Notes: generated by a model not told the origin, from the sequence alone. 64,000 bases of DNA from Oleiphilus sp. (GCA_006212045.1 PZPK01000012.1:1-64000); one strand, 5' to 3'. Positions 1-8,548 are shown, counted from the first letter of the stretch. Made by a program: numbers and translations.

Positions 1-2
1 CC

Positions 3-242
3 AAAAAGTCAGAACCCAAAAAGTCAGAACCCAAAAAGTCAGAACCCAAAAAGTCAGAACCCAAAAAGTCAGAACCCAAAAAGTCAGAACCCAAGAAGTC
101 AGAACCCAAGAAGTCGGAACCCAAAAAGTCAGAACCCAAAAAGTCAGAACCCAAAAAGTCAGAACCCAATAAGTCAGAACCCAAAAAGTCAGAACCTAAA
201 AAGGCAGAACCTAAAAAGGCAGAACCTAAAAAGGCAGAATCC
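3..242 (+). repeat. 15-bp in-frame tandem repeat (at least 16 units)
   Basis: Units of AAAAAGTCAGAACCC repeat head to tail from the window edge. Thirteen encode KKSEP-type pentapeptides (one begins NK through an AAT codon), and the last three carry GCA instead of TCA (KKAEP/KKAES). The near-identity at the DNA level, with only single-base variants, indicates recent copy-number expansion. Every unit is 5 codons, so copy-number changes alter the length of the TonB-like spacer without breaking the frame. The array continues leftwards out of view. Confidence 0.95.
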
Positions 243-854
243 AGGCAAGCGCCAAAAAATCAGCAAGCCAAACCAGCGCAGGGATCCCCGGGAGGCGGCA
301 TAAAAAATGGTGAGCAACCAGCCAAAGCTCCCAAATCCCGGAAGGCTGAGAAATTACCTTCCAGGGAAAAAAGCCCTGAACCTGATGAAGACGTCAATAG
401 TCTCGCCTATTGGACCAAAAAATGGGGCAGCGCAACGCAACTCGATGAGCGGAAACTAAGAAGAACCATTGTATATTCTGAAGGTAATAACAGGGTTTTT
501 GCAGAGCGAGAGAAAAAAGCAAAAAGACTCGAAGCGGGCTTAAGCCCCTACGAAAAAACGATTTTCAATCAGGATCTGCTGCGCGCAGCGAATCACATTA
601 TCAAGCACATACAAATGCCCGATATTGCTCACCCTGGCAGGGCATTTAGAGGAGAGATCCGGTTTCTCCTGGACAAAAATGGTTATATTACCAAGATGAA
701 TTTCAGACGCTCTGGTATCGGGCCTCTGGATGACGCGATGAAAAAAGCGGTTGAAGATGCGCAACCAATCCCTCTTCCGACAGATCCCAAAATACTCGAA
801 GTGTTCATGGTTAAGCCCAAAATCTTCTATTATGATGAGAGAGACCTACCGTAA
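3..854 (+). CDS. TonB C-terminal-like protein with KKSEP repeats, 5' end outside window
   Basis: An open frame runs from the window edge to the TAA at 852-854. Its visible N-terminal part is at least 16 copies of a Lys-Lys-Ser/Ala-Glu-Pro pentapeptide, followed by a Pro/Lys/Gln-rich linker (about codons 80-125) and a folded C-terminal part of about 110 residues. The last part (IIKHIQMPDIAHPG, then GEIRFLLDKNGYI, then DDAMKKAVEDAQPIPLP) has the layout of a TonB/TolA C-terminal domain: a strand with a D-x-x-G-x-I turn, a helix, and a Pro pair. TonB-like proteins couple the inner-membrane proton motive force to outer-membrane receptors, and a stiff Lys/Pro-rich spacer across the periplasm is usual. 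The membrane anchor must lie upstream of the window. A second TonB-like gene follows 41 bp downstream. Whether this is a true energy transducer or a TolA-like structural protein cannot be decided. Confidence 0.75.
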   Translation, partial: KKSEPKKSEPKKSEPKKSEPKKSEPKKSEPKKSEPKKSEPKKSEPKKSEPKKSEPNKSEPKKSEPKKAEPKKAEPKKAESRQAPKNQQAKPAQGSPGGGIKNGEQPAKAPKSRKAEKLPSREKSPEPDEDVNSLAYWTKKWGSATQLDERKLRRTIVYSEGNNRVFAEREKKAKRLEAGLSPYEKTIFNQDLLRAANHIIKHIQMPDIAHPGRAFRGEIRFLLDKNGYITKMNFRRSGIGPLDDAMKKAVEDAQPIPLPTDPKILEVFMVKPKIFYYDERDLP

Positions 855-895
855 ACCCGGGATACCAGCAAGGATGCGCTTCGACAGGCAGTTTT

Positions 896-2113
896 GTGAT
901 CGACAAGCGACAAACTCAAAAACGCTATGCCCTGTTGCTATTGCTGAGTCTTTTGATTCACCTTGGCGCTTACATGGGCTATCTGCTCGGGCGGGTTCCG
1001 ATGGAGCTACCCGCGCCTGAGCAGCGTGTTGTCGTGCAGTTGTCTTTGCCTTCTGATCCGGTGATCGAAACAATCCCCGAGCCAGCCAGGGAACAAACAC
1101 CAAAGGAACCTCTTCCTGAAGAACCCATGCCGGAGGAGCAAAGGCAGGAAGACGTGCCAAAAGAGGAAACGCATGCGCCCGTTGATAATTCGGATCGCTT
1201 TGCTTCGGATAATCAAGAAGATCGATCGGCCACCGAAATAGTTGCTCGAGAGCGTCGTACGGAACCGGCAGTAAAGCCTCTGGCGCCGACAATCCCGCAA
1301 AGCGAGAGTAGCAAAGAGGTTCCGGAAAAAACGGCTTTGTCTGATGCTTCCGCGGAAAGACCCGCTTCTGACGGTGTGGAGCCACTTGCGTCCGAAAAAA
1401 ATATCGTTGCAGGGGACAAAAGTACTGCGGAGGACGGTTCTGGTCCTGATACAATTCGGGAGGTACTCAGCTCCATCAGCGGGAATAGGCTGTTGCAGCG
1501 CGCGGCTGAAGATTCTGGAATCGATGAAGAGGGTTCCGGTACACAACCGGGCGATGCGCATGGTTTGGCAACAAAACCGGATGAAGAAGTGCCCGATGTC
1601 CTGGCTGCGCTCTCCATACCTGCGGAGCCGTTTGATACAGATCTGTCGGAGCCGGCGCTGGATATTCCTGCTGACTTTCTCAATCGTAACGGCAATCTTG
1701 AGCTATTGAGCGATCAGCACTTGCGTGAGGCAGATGTACCCCATCCTTTCAGCGAAGAAAAAAGCAAAGAGCTGGAGTTGGCGAACAAGTATCTGGAAAA
1801 AATGAACAAGCAGGTACGCAAGCGCTGGATCAACCCCTACAAAGGCGGGCGCTTGTATCGGGGAATTATTAAAGTTGAGCTGGATGTCGATGGTAGTCTT
1901 GAGGATGTATATGTTTATAGGTCCAGTGGTTTGGAAAGCCTGGATGCATCCGTTATCGAAGCAATCAAGTCAGTACCGAGATTTCTTGTGCCTGAGAACG
2001 CAACCATCGCCGCGCGCTACTATACGCGCATGAGTTTTCATTACAGTTCAATAGAGGCAAAAACAGAACTGTTGCCTTTCGAACTTGAGCTGGCCAAAAA
2101 AGAAGATAGTTAA
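896..2113 (+). CDS. TonB-like protein (N-terminal anchor, acidic/proline spacer, TonB C-terminal domain)
   Basis: The 405-residue product starts at a GTG (896); no in-frame ATG lies closer to the membrane segment. Residues 10-30 (YALLLLLSLLIHLGAYMGYL) form one membrane anchor with a cytoplasmic basic N-terminus, as in TonB/TolA. Residues 40-290 are a long low-complexity spacer rich in Glu, Pro and Ser. The last 110 residues (MNKQVRKRWINP, then GIIKVELDVDGSL, then LDASVIEAIKSVP) match the TonB C-terminal fold. It probably works in the periplasm with ExbB/ExbD- or TolQ/R-type partners, none of which is visible here. The stop codon overlaps the rsmC start as TAATG, so the two genes are translationally coupled. 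The pairing with a second TonB-like gene immediately upstream suggests paired or specialised transducers. Confidence 0.8.
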   Translation: MIDKRQTQKRYALLLLLSLLIHLGAYMGYLLGRVPMELPAPEQRVVVQLSLPSDPVIETIPEPAREQTPKEPLPEEPMPEEQRQEDVPKEETHAPVDNSDRFASDNQEDRSATEIVARERRTEPAVKPLAPTIPQSESSKEVPEKTALSDASAERPASDGVEPLASEKNIVAGDKSTAEDGSGPDTIREVLSSISGNRLLQRAAEDSGIDEEGSGTQPGDAHGLATKPDEEVPDVLAALSIPAEPFDTDLSEPALDIPADFLNRNGNLELLSDQHLREADVPHPFSEEKSKELELANKYLEKMNKQVRKRWINPYKGGRLYRGIIKVELDVDGSLEDVYVYRSSGLESLDASVIEAIKSVPRFLVPENATIAARYYTRMSFHYSSIEAKTELLPFELELAKKEDS

Positions 2114-3141
2114 TGCAATTAAGTTCTCTCATCATTGAACGCAATCAACAGGAATTTGCGGCTTTCACATCATTGTTAGTTGTTAATCCTCCCGCCCAGG
2201 ACTCTCTGGAAGCACTGGCCCCGGCGCGCGTCGTGACACACGACTATCGTGTTGCGCAAAGTCTTCGTACTCAACTGCAGGAGCGACTGTGCTGCGGACT
2301 GCAAACACATGCTGATCAGAGTCATGATGCGGCCCTGGTGTTCATGCCGAAGTCCAAAGGCGAGCTGTCACTGCTGTTGGCGTTCGTGAATAGCCTTATC
2401 AGTTCGGGCGCTCCTGTTTATCTGGTAGGGGAAAAGAAACAGGGCATTGCCAGCGGCGCCAAACGTCTTGCAGAACTCGGGGAGCAGACGTTCAAGGTCG
2501 ATTCTGCAAAGCACTGTCAACTTTGGTGCACGCGCACATCGCCTGAAAAAGGGCCGGTATCGTTTCAGCTTCAGGACTGGTTTGAGCAATATACCGTGTC
2601 GATTGGTCAAGAGGATTATCACTTTGCGAGCATCCCCGGCGTGTTCAGTTATGAACGTCTGGATGAAGGCAGTGCCATGCTGATTGACAGCATGATAGAA
2701 GCGCCAGCCAAGCGTATACAGGGCCGCACACTGGACTTTGGTTGCGGATCCGGCCCGATCGGGATTGTGGCCAAAAAGCGCAATCCCGACATTGCACTGG
2801 AGATGGTGGATATCAACTGGCTGGCACTGGAATGTGCCAAACGCAGCTGCGCTCTGAATGGGGTCGAAGCGAGCGTTTATGCAAGCGATGGTTGGTCGGA
2901 TATAGACGGCCGCTTTGATACGGTATTAAGCAATCCGCCCTTTCATTCCGGTGTGGCGACAGAGTATCAGACAACGGAACACTTTATTCGGGGGGCCTAC
3001 GATCATATGAATCGTTATGCCAGCCTGATGCTGGTAGCAAATGCTTTCCTGAAGTATCCCGGTTCGATCGAGTCGCGATTCGGTCGTTGCGATACTCTGA
3101 ACGAAAGCAGTCGGTTCAAGGTCTATACTACTTTTCGCTGA
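2113..3141 (+). CDS. rsmC: 16S rRNA (guanine(1207)-N2)-methyltransferase RsmC
   Basis: The 342-residue product has the length of E. coli RsmC (343) and its two-part structure: a degenerate N-terminal methyltransferase-like half and a C-terminal active half. The SAM-binding loop reads [10 protein letters not shown] (about residues 209-218), and the substrate-amino-group motif NPPFH (about residue 275) is the N-P-P-F/Y signature of N2-guanine and N6-adenine methylases. RsmC methylates G1207 of 16S rRNA in the 30S subunit. RlmG (23S G1835) is the close paralogue and cannot be excluded fully. The start codon overlaps the preceding stop (TAATG). Confidence 0.88.
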   Translation: MQLSSLIIERNQQEFAAFTSLLVVNPPAQDSLEALAPARVVTHDYRVAQSLRTQLQERLCCGLQTHADQSHDAALVFMPKSKGELSLLLAFVNSLISSGAPVYLVGEKKQGIASGAKRLAELGEQTFKVDSAKHCQLWCTRTSPEKGPVSFQLQDWFEQYTVSIGQEDYHFASIPGVFSYERLDEGSAMLIDSMIEAPAKRIQGRTLDFGCGSGPIGIVAKKRNPDIALEMVDINWLALECAKRSCALNGVEASVYASDGWSDIDGRFDTVLSNPPFHSGVATEYQTTEHFIRGAYDHMNRYASLMLVANAFLKYPGSIESRFGRCDTLNESSRFKVYTTFR

Positions 3142-3158
3142 GCGACCAGGGGGCAAGC

Positions 3159-3797
3159 ATGTTTTCCTATTTCAAACACAAGAATATCGAAATGCCGCGC
3201 AAGGAAGATACGCTTCCGGGGCGTGAACAGGCGATGGAACTGAGCGGTACCCACTATGTTAACGGGCATTCCATCCTGCCGCCGTTTCCAGAAGGTTGCC
3301 GTGAGCTGGTGGTGGGGCTTGGCTGTTTCTGGGGGGCGGAAAAGGCGTTCTGGTCGCTTGACGGTGTCTACTGCACTGTGGTGGGTTACGCTGGCGGTTA
3401 TACACCTAATCCAAGTTACGAAGAAGTCTGTTCCGGCATGACAGGTCATAATGAGGTCGTGCGTATTATTTATGACCCGGAAGTTATTTCCTTGTCAGCC
3501 CTCTTAGAGGTGTTCTGGGAAGCGCATGATCCAACACAGGGCATGCGTCAGGGGAATGACCGGGGCACGCAGTATCGTTCCGGGATTTATCTGGATTCAG
3601 AAGGTGAGTTGGCGCTATGTGAGCAGAGTCGGTCGCATTACCAGTCCTGTCTGAACGCGGCGGGTTTTGGTGAGATCACCACTGAAATCAAACGGCTTGA
3701 GGCTTTTTATTATGCTGAGGAATATCATCAGCAGTATCTTGCAAAGAACCCGGGCGGGTACTGTGGTCTGGGTGGCACTGGCGTCTGTTTGAAATAG
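3159..3797 (+). CDS. msrA: Peptide-methionine (S)-S-oxide reductase MsrA
   Basis: MsrA reduces the S-epimer of methionine sulfoxide in proteins, using thioredoxin. The catalytic motif GCFWGAE is present (Cys at about residue 52), as are [27 protein letters not shown] and the C-terminal [11 protein letters not shown] with two resolving cysteines. The 212-residue length and near-collinear sequence match the long, E. coli-type MsrA. I chose the ATG at 3159 because an AGGGGG ribosome-binding site lies 6-10 bases upstream; an in-frame start at 3087 would overlap the end of rsmC. The gene follows rsmC by 17 bp and may share its transcript. Confidence 0.95.
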   Translation: MFSYFKHKNIEMPRKEDTLPGREQAMELSGTHYVNGHSILPPFPEGCRELVVGLGCFWGAEKAFWSLDGVYCTVVGYAGGYTPNPSYEEVCSGMTGHNEVVRIIYDPEVISLSALLEVFWEAHDPTQGMRQGNDRGTQYRSGIYLDSEGELALCEQSRSHYQSCLNAAGFGEITTEIKRLEAFYYAEEYHQQYLAKNPGGYCGLGGTGVCLK

Positions 3798-3840
3798 CCT
3801 GCAAGCGCGACCCAAAGCGGGCAGCAGATAAAAGACAGAC

Positions 3841-3867
3841 AAAAAAAAGCCCTTGGGGTCCAAGGGC
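3841..3867 (-). terminator. Rho-independent terminator pointing leftwards
   Basis: Arms GCCCTTGG (3849-3856) and CCAAGGGC (3860-3867) pair perfectly around a 3-base loop. Eight A residues at 3841-3848 become a T tract on the minus strand, while the plus strand has no T tract after the hairpin. It would therefore end leftward transcription, yet no convincing minus-strand gene lies to its right before urtA. It may terminate an unannotated small RNA, or protect msrA from antisense reads. Confidence 0.6.
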
Positions 3868-4043
3868 AAAGTCCACTCTAGCTTACTTGCTAGCGATTAA
3901 AACCTGAAAAATAAACGCTTATCCAATCCTGTGAAGCACATTTTCAGTAGGATGAAACAAGTCTATGAGCAAAATTTAGAGTATTCATGCTAAAAACAAC
4001 TTGCCTAACGCAGTTGCTCAGGATTTATCTCGATCGCTTCAAT

Positions 4044-4070
4044 CAATAGCTGCAATAGCTGCAATAGCGG
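4044..4070. repeat. Three 9-bp tandem repeats (CAATAGCTG)
   Basis: CAATAGCTG occurs twice in a row, followed by CAATAGCGG, inside the 556-bp gap between msrA and urtA. The repeat lies about 90 bp upstream of the NtrC-like dyad. No gene is supported here. Its role is unknown and it may be simple replication slippage. Confidence 0.6.
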
Positions 4071-4160
4071 CAACTCAGTCGCAATATCCAAGTCTGCATA
4101 CATTTCTATTTCGTCAGCATTTTCTGGTTTGGCACTGTTACGGGGCGAACTGGCTATTTG

Positions 4161-4189
4161 TGCACCACTGCAAGCCTCAATGTGGTGCG
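4161..4189. promoter_or_regulatory. NtrC-like dyad upstream of urtA
   Basis: GCACCA (4162-4167) and TGGTGC (4183-4188) form an inverted repeat of the classic NtrC half-sites. The spacer is 15 bp instead of the canonical 5, i.e. longer by one helical turn. The dyad sits about 90-115 bp upstream of the predicted sigma-54 transcription start, the usual place for an enhancer. The spacing makes NtrC binding a hypothesis rather than a firm call. Confidence 0.4.
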
Positions 4190-4250
4190 AAAGCTGTGTG
4201 ATTCGTAGTTCAAAGTGCATAAGGCATTGAAATATATAGGATAAAAAAAT

Positions 4251-4266
4251 TGGCCTGAAGCTTGCT
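4251..4266 (+). promoter_or_regulatory. Sigma-54 (RpoN) promoter for the urt operon
   Basis: TGGCCTGAAGCTTGCT matches the sigma-54 consensus TGGCACG-N4-TTGCW with the essential GG (4252-4253) and GC (4264-4265) separated by exactly 10 bases. Transcription would start near 4277, about 77 bases before the urtA ATG. Nitrogen-controlled sigma-54 promoters in front of urea uptake genes fit known NtrC regulons. A 6-bp inverted repeat, CATGCT/AGCATG (4276-4291), lies at the predicted start of the leader. Confidence 0.55.
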
Positions 4267-4353
4267 GATACCAAGCATGCTATTAAGCATGAGGTTGTTT
4301 TCTGATGTATGGAGGCACCTGAATCATCATATTCTCATAGGGGAGATATAATA

Positions 4354-5649
4354 ATGCAGAAAATGAAGACAAAGATCGCGAGTATTGCAGCAGCGGGTCT
4401 GCTGTCACTGGGCGCTTCAAGCACTTGGGCTGCAGACGATACAATCAAGGTGGGAATCCTGCACTCGTTGTCAGGAACGATGGCGATTTCCGAAACAACT
4501 CTGAAAGACACAATGTTGATGCTCATTGAAGAGCAGAACAAGAAGGGTGGGCTTCTTGGCAAGCAACTCGAGCCGGTTGTGGTGGATCCTGCTTCAAATT
4601 GGCCACTGTTTGCGGAAAAAGCACGTGAATTGATTGAGAAAGAAAAGGTTGCCTCTGTATTCGGGTGTTGGACTTCGGTATCACGTAAGTCGGTATTGCC
4701 GGTTTTTGAAGAGCTAAACAGCATTCTTTTCTATCCGGTTCAGTACGAAGGTGAAGAGTCCTCCAAGAACGTGTTCTACACCGGTGCGGCACCCAATACT
4801 CAGGCGATACCGGCCGTCGATTATCTGATGGATGAAGTGGGCGTAAAACGCTGGGTATTGGCGGGTACTGATTACGTCTATCCTCGCACCACAAACAAAA
4901 TCCTCGAAGCATACCTGAAAGATAAAGGCGTCGCGGCTGAGGATATCATGATCAACTACACGCCCTTCGGTCATTCTGATTGGCAAAGCATCGTCTCTGA
5001 CGTCAAAAAATTCGGTTCCGCGGGTAAGAAAACAGCGGTCGTTTCGACGATTAATGGTGACGCCAATGTTCCATTCTACAAAGAGCTGGGTAACCAGGGG
5101 ATTTCAGCCGAAGATATTCCAGTCGTAGCGTTCTCTGTAGGTGAAGAGGAATTGGCCGGACTGGATACCGGCCCATTGGTTGGCCATCTTGCTGCCTGGA
5201 ACTACTTCATGAGCGTCGAAAACGATGCTAACGAAGAGTTTATTGATGCGTGGCAAACGTTCATCAAGGATGAAGACCGTGTGACCAACGATCCAATGGA
5301 AGCGCACTATATTGGTTTCAATATGTGGGTGAAGGCGGTTGAAGCGGCCGGCACAACAGATTCCGAAGCGGTTCAGGAAGCCCTGATCGGTATTTCTGTA
5401 CCAAACCTTTCCGGTGGCTATTCCGCAATGATGCCTAACCATCACATCACCAAGCCGGTGTTGATTGGTGAAATCCAGGACGATGGCCAGTTCCAGATTG
5501 TCTCCCAGACAGCCGGACTGGTACCGGGCGATGCATGGTCTGACTTCCTGCCGGGTTCCAAAGACGTTATTGCCGACTGGAGAGCACCTCTGTCTTGCGG
5601 TAATTACAATGTTAAAACAGGCAAGTGTTCAGGTCAGAATTACGAATAA
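4354..5649 (+). CDS. urtA: Urea ABC transporter, substrate-binding protein UrtA
   Basis: UrtA is the periplasmic receptor that delivers urea (or short amides) to the UrtBC permease. The 431-residue protein starts with a Sec signal peptide (MQKMKTKIAS through STWA, cleavage before ADD) and continues with the type I Leu/Ile/Val-like binding fold (IKVGILHSLSGTMAISE, FGCWTSVSRKSVLP, FYPVQYEG). These motifs are typical of UrtA/AmiC-like proteins. The ATG at 4354 has an AGGGGAGA ribosome-binding site about 8 bases upstream; an in-frame start at 4309 would put 15 extra residues before the signal peptide. It leads the urtABCDE-ureDABCEFG block behind a sigma-54-like promoter and is separated from urtB by a strong hairpin. 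Confidence 0.95.
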   Translation: MQKMKTKIASIAAAGLLSLGASSTWAADDTIKVGILHSLSGTMAISETTLKDTMLMLIEEQNKKGGLLGKQLEPVVVDPASNWPLFAEKARELIEKEKVASVFGCWTSVSRKSVLPVFEELNSILFYPVQYEGEESSKNVFYTGAAPNTQAIPAVDYLMDEVGVKRWVLAGTDYVYPRTTNKILEAYLKDKGVAAEDIMINYTPFGHSDWQSIVSDVKKFGSAGKKTAVVSTINGDANVPFYKELGNQGISAEDIPVVAFSVGEEELAGLDTGPLVGHLAAWNYFMSVENDANEEFIDAWQTFIKDEDRVTNDPMEAHYIGFNMWVKAVEAAGTTDSEAVQEALIGISVPNLSGGYSAMMPNHHITKPVLIGEIQDDGQFQIVSQTAGLVPGDAWSDFLPGSKDVIADWRAPLSCGNYNVKTGKCSGQNYE

Positions 5650-5665
5650 GCTCACCTGATTGCCA

Positions 5666-5701
5666 GGCTGGATACGGCAGGTTGATACGCCGTACCCAGC
5701 C
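5666..5701 (+). terminator. Intercistronic hairpin between urtA and urtB
   Basis: GGCTGGATACGGC (5666-5678) pairs with GCCGTACCCAGCC (5689-5701) at 12 of 13 positions around a 10-base loop, 17 bases past the urtA stop. No T tract follows. It therefore more likely stabilises the urtA mRNA end or partly attenuates transcription, giving more binding protein than permease. That is common in ABC transporter operons. Confidence 0.55.
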
Positions 5702-5837
5702 GCTCTCAACACTTCTTTAAGCCCTGATAAACACCATAAGGGCAAATAAAAATATTGCCAGGGATTGCCGGAAATCATCAGATGGCCGTTAGTCCAACTC
5801 GGGCGAAACATGCGACAACTAAGGGACAAGTGCTTCA

Positions 5838-7454
5838 ATGACAATTCCTGCTAGAAGGTTTTTGCCAGGCATCGTACTTATGCTGCTGATGCTGGCTAAT
5901 GCCAAACTCTGGGCTGCTGCCGAGGAAGACTTTGCACGTGGTTTGGAGCTGATCAATTCTTCTAAGCTCTCTCAGGTCAAGCAGGGCGTTGATCGCCTGA
6001 TTGCTTCCAGTGACCCACGCGCCAGAATTTATCTCAACGCCATGCTTGATAGTAACCTGTATAGGCACACCAAAGAGAAACGTCTAGTGATGCTGGTCAG
6101 TCGCGACGGCTCGAAAGTCATTGTGGCGGACGTGAACGACGCTTCCAAAACGGAAGAACTGAAAAAGCGGCGTGTCAAGCGGGTACCGATTAATAATCGC
6201 TTGAGAGGTGATATCAAAGCCTATCTTGCCAGCAAAGATCTGAGCGATGAATCCAGCTCTGTCAGAAAAGCGGCTGTCCAGCGCCTATTGGGCGACATCG
6301 GAGAACTGGAGCTCGGCTTGTTCAAACAACGCCTGGAGGTCGAAACCAACCCGGACGTCAAATACTTGCTGGAGAGCGGTATCGCGCTAGATAAACTGGC
6401 GAATGGTGAGCGCTTTGAGCAGTTGGCAGCTATTGAGCTACTCGGTGAAAGCCTGGAACCACCGGTTCGTAATAGTCTTAACCAAATGGCAGAAAGTGGG
6501 CCGGAAGAATTGCAGGCGCTGGCAGCGAAGGCGCTCGCAAAAATCGATGATAAAGTGGCATTTTATGCCTTCCTCGAAAAAGTGTTCTTTGGTCTCAGTC
6601 TGGGCTCGGTGCTGGTGTTAGCTGCGATTGGCCTTGCCATCACATTTGGCGTCATGGGCTGTATCAATATGGCGCATGGCGAATTGATTATGATCGGCGC
6701 CTACACCACTTACGTGATTCAATTAATGATGCCCAACGCCATCGGCGCATCGTTGATTGTTGCAGTGCCCGCCGCGTTCCTCGTTTCGGGTCTGGTCGGT
6801 ATCCTGATCGAAAGAGGTGTGATTCAGTTTTTGAAAGGGCGCCCCCTGGAAACGCTGTTAGCGACCTTCGGCGTCAGTCTGGTGCTCCAGCAATTGGTTC
6901 GATCGATTTTTTCCCCGCTCAACCGAAGTGTCGAAACGCCCGAATGGATGAGTGGTGCGCTCGATATCAATCCGGTTTTTGCCATTACCTACAATCGCCT
7001 CTATATCATTTTCTTCTGTTTGGCAGTGTTTGCCCTGCTTTTCTTTGTGCTGCGTAAAACGGTTCTGGGCCTTCAGGTCAGGGCCGTCTCGCAGAACCGA
7101 AACATGGCCCGGGCGATGGGAGTCCGGTCAGAGTGGGTGGATGCACTGACATTCGGTTTGGGTTCCGGCATTGCCGGGGTAGCGGGTGTCGCGCTCAGTC
7201 AGCTTACAAACGTCGGCCCGAATCTGGGGCAGTCCTATATTATCGATTCCTTTATGGTCGTGGTGTTTGGTGGCGTAGGTAATCTATGGGGCACGCTTGT
7301 TGCCGGAATGTCTCTGGGTATTGCCAATAAAATGCTGGAACCTGTTTCCGGCGCCGTGCTTGCCAAAATTCTTGTTCTTGTATTCATCATTCTCTTCATC
7401 CAGAAAAGGCCGCGAGGGTTATTCCCTCAGAAAGGCCGGGCTGCGGAGGATTAA
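5838..7454 (+). CDS. urtB: Urea ABC transporter, permease UrtB
   Basis: UrtB is one of the two LivH-type inner-membrane permeases of the urea transporter. The 538-residue protein has a signal-like N-terminus (residues 1-28, ending LWAAAEED), then about 220 residues of a soluble, helical periplasmic extension with HEAT-like repeats, peculiar to proteobacterial UrtB. The LivH-like membrane domain runs from about residue 250 to the end, with MGCINMAHGELIMIGAY and a GVGNLWGT region. The start ATG at 5838 is preceded by a weak AAGGGA about 12 bases upstream. urtC follows 2 bp after the stop. Confidence 0.95.
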   Translation: MTIPARRFLPGIVLMLLMLANAKLWAAAEEDFARGLELINSSKLSQVKQGVDRLIASSDPRARIYLNAMLDSNLYRHTKEKRLVMLVSRDGSKVIVADVNDASKTEELKKRRVKRVPINNRLRGDIKAYLASKDLSDESSSVRKAAVQRLLGDIGELELGLFKQRLEVETNPDVKYLLESGIALDKLANGERFEQLAAIELLGESLEPPVRNSLNQMAESGPEELQALAAKALAKIDDKVAFYAFLEKVFFGLSLGSVLVLAAIGLAITFGVMGCINMAHGELIMIGAYTTYVIQLMMPNAIGASLIVAVPAAFLVSGLVGILIERGVIQFLKGRPLETLLATFGVSLVLQQLVRSIFSPLNRSVETPEWMSGALDINPVFAITYNRLYIIFFCLAVFALLFFVLRKTVLGLQVRAVSQNRNMARAMGVRSEWVDALTFGLGSGIAGVAGVALSQLTNVGPNLGQSYIIDSFMVVVFGGVGNLWGTLVAGMSLGIANKMLEPVSGAVLAKILVLVFIILFIQKRPRGLFPQKGRAAED

Positions 7455-7456
7455 TT

Positions 7457-8548
7457 ATGTCGACATCTACAATGAATCCTGTATTTGACAAACAAACCAA
7501 TGTTTTTCTATCCGTGCTGAGCGTCATTTCGGTACTGGTCATCGCCTGTAATCAACTGTTCCCGGCAGATAGCGCCCTGCATATCCCGACTTATACGGTC
7601 ACCTTGCTTGGTAAGTATCTGTGCTATGCATTGCTCGCCGTTGCGATCGATCTGATCTGGGGGTATATGGGCATCCTAAGTTTGGGCCATGGCGCATTTT
7701 TCGCCTTGGGCGGTTATGCCATGGGTATGTATCTGATGCGCCAGATTGGCGAGCGTGGTGTCTATGGCGACCCATTGCTGCCGGACTTTATGGTGTTTCT
7801 TAACTGGTCCGAACTGCCCTGGTTCTGGCACGGCTTTGATATGTTCTGGTTCGCAGCACTGATGGTCGTGCTTGTACCGGGTGTGCTGGCATTTGTATTC
7901 GGCTGGCTGACATTTCGGTCCCGGGTCACGGGAGTGTATCTCTCGATCATCACACAGGCGCTGACCTACGCTCTGATGCTGGCTTTTTACCGCAATGAGA
8001 TGGGGTTTGGCGGCAACAATGGCCTGACTGACTTTAAAGACCTGCTGGGATTTGATCTGCAATCGGATGCCACCCGTCTATGGCTGTTTCTGCTTTCCGC
8101 CATTGCCTTGGGGCTGGGTTATATCGCCTGTCGCTTCATCGTAGCCTCAAAGCTCGGGCGAGTGTCCCTGGCGATTCGGGATGCCGAATCCCGCACGCGT
8201 TTTATCGGTTACAAGGTCGAAAATGTAAAACTCTGGGTGTTTACCTTCTCGGCCATGCTGGCCGGTATCGCCGGTGCACTCTATGTGCCGCAGGTCGGGA
8301 TCATTAATCCGAATGAATTTTCACCATTGAATTCGATCGAGATGGTGGTCTGGGTCGCATTAGGGGGCCGTGCAACCTTGTACGGTGCTGTGGTCGGTGC
8401 GATTGTCGTGAACTATGCCAAAACCTATTTTACAGGGGCACTTCCCGAAGTCTGGTTATTCGCGCTGGGTGGCCTGTTTGTGGTGACGACGATATTCCTG
8501 CCAAAGGGAATTGCCGGCCTGCTCAAAAAGAAGGAGGCGCGCGCATGA
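7457..8548 (+). CDS. urtC: Urea ABC transporter, permease UrtC
   Basis: This 363-residue polytopic protein is the LivM-type partner of UrtB. It shows the conserved YMGILSLGHGAFFALGGYAMG block (about residues 70-90), LSIITQALTYALMLAFYRNEMGFGG, and AIRDAESRTRFIGY in the cytoplasmic coupling loop that contacts the ATPases. The N-terminal part has a long first periplasmic region usual for UrtC. The stop overlaps the urtD start (ATGA at 8545), indicating translational coupling. Confidence 0.95.
   Translation: MSTSTMNPVFDKQTNVFLSVLSVISVLVIACNQLFPADSALHIPTYTVTLLGKYLCYALLAVAIDLIWGYMGILSLGHGAFFALGGYAMGMYLMRQIGERGVYGDPLLPDFMVFLNWSELPWFWHGFDMFWFAALMVVLVPGVLAFVFGWLTFRSRVTGVYLSIITQALTYALMLAFYRNEMGFGGNNGLTDFKDLLGFDLQSDATRLWLFLLSAIALGLGYIACRFIVASKLGRVSLAIRDAESRTRFIGYKVENVKLWVFTFSAMLAGIAGALYVPQVGIINPNEFSPLNSIEMVVWVALGGRATLYGAVVGAIVVNYAKTYFTGALPEVWLFALGGLFVVTTIFLPKGIAGLLKKKEARA

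Noticed and set aside
1-242. Direct repeats as a possible CRISPR array
   Set aside because: Units are 15 bp, contiguous without spacers and in frame within a coding region.
846-1695. Several minus-strand frames opposite the second TonB-like gene
   Set aside because: They are antisense shadows of the Glu/Pro-rich spacer; the plus-strand frame has the anchor and the TonB domain.
4005-4274. Leftward 89-codon frame upstream of the orphan terminator
   Set aside because: It lies across the NtrC-like dyad and the sigma-54 promoter of urtA, includes a 9-bp repeat translated as LLQLLQLL, and resembles no family.
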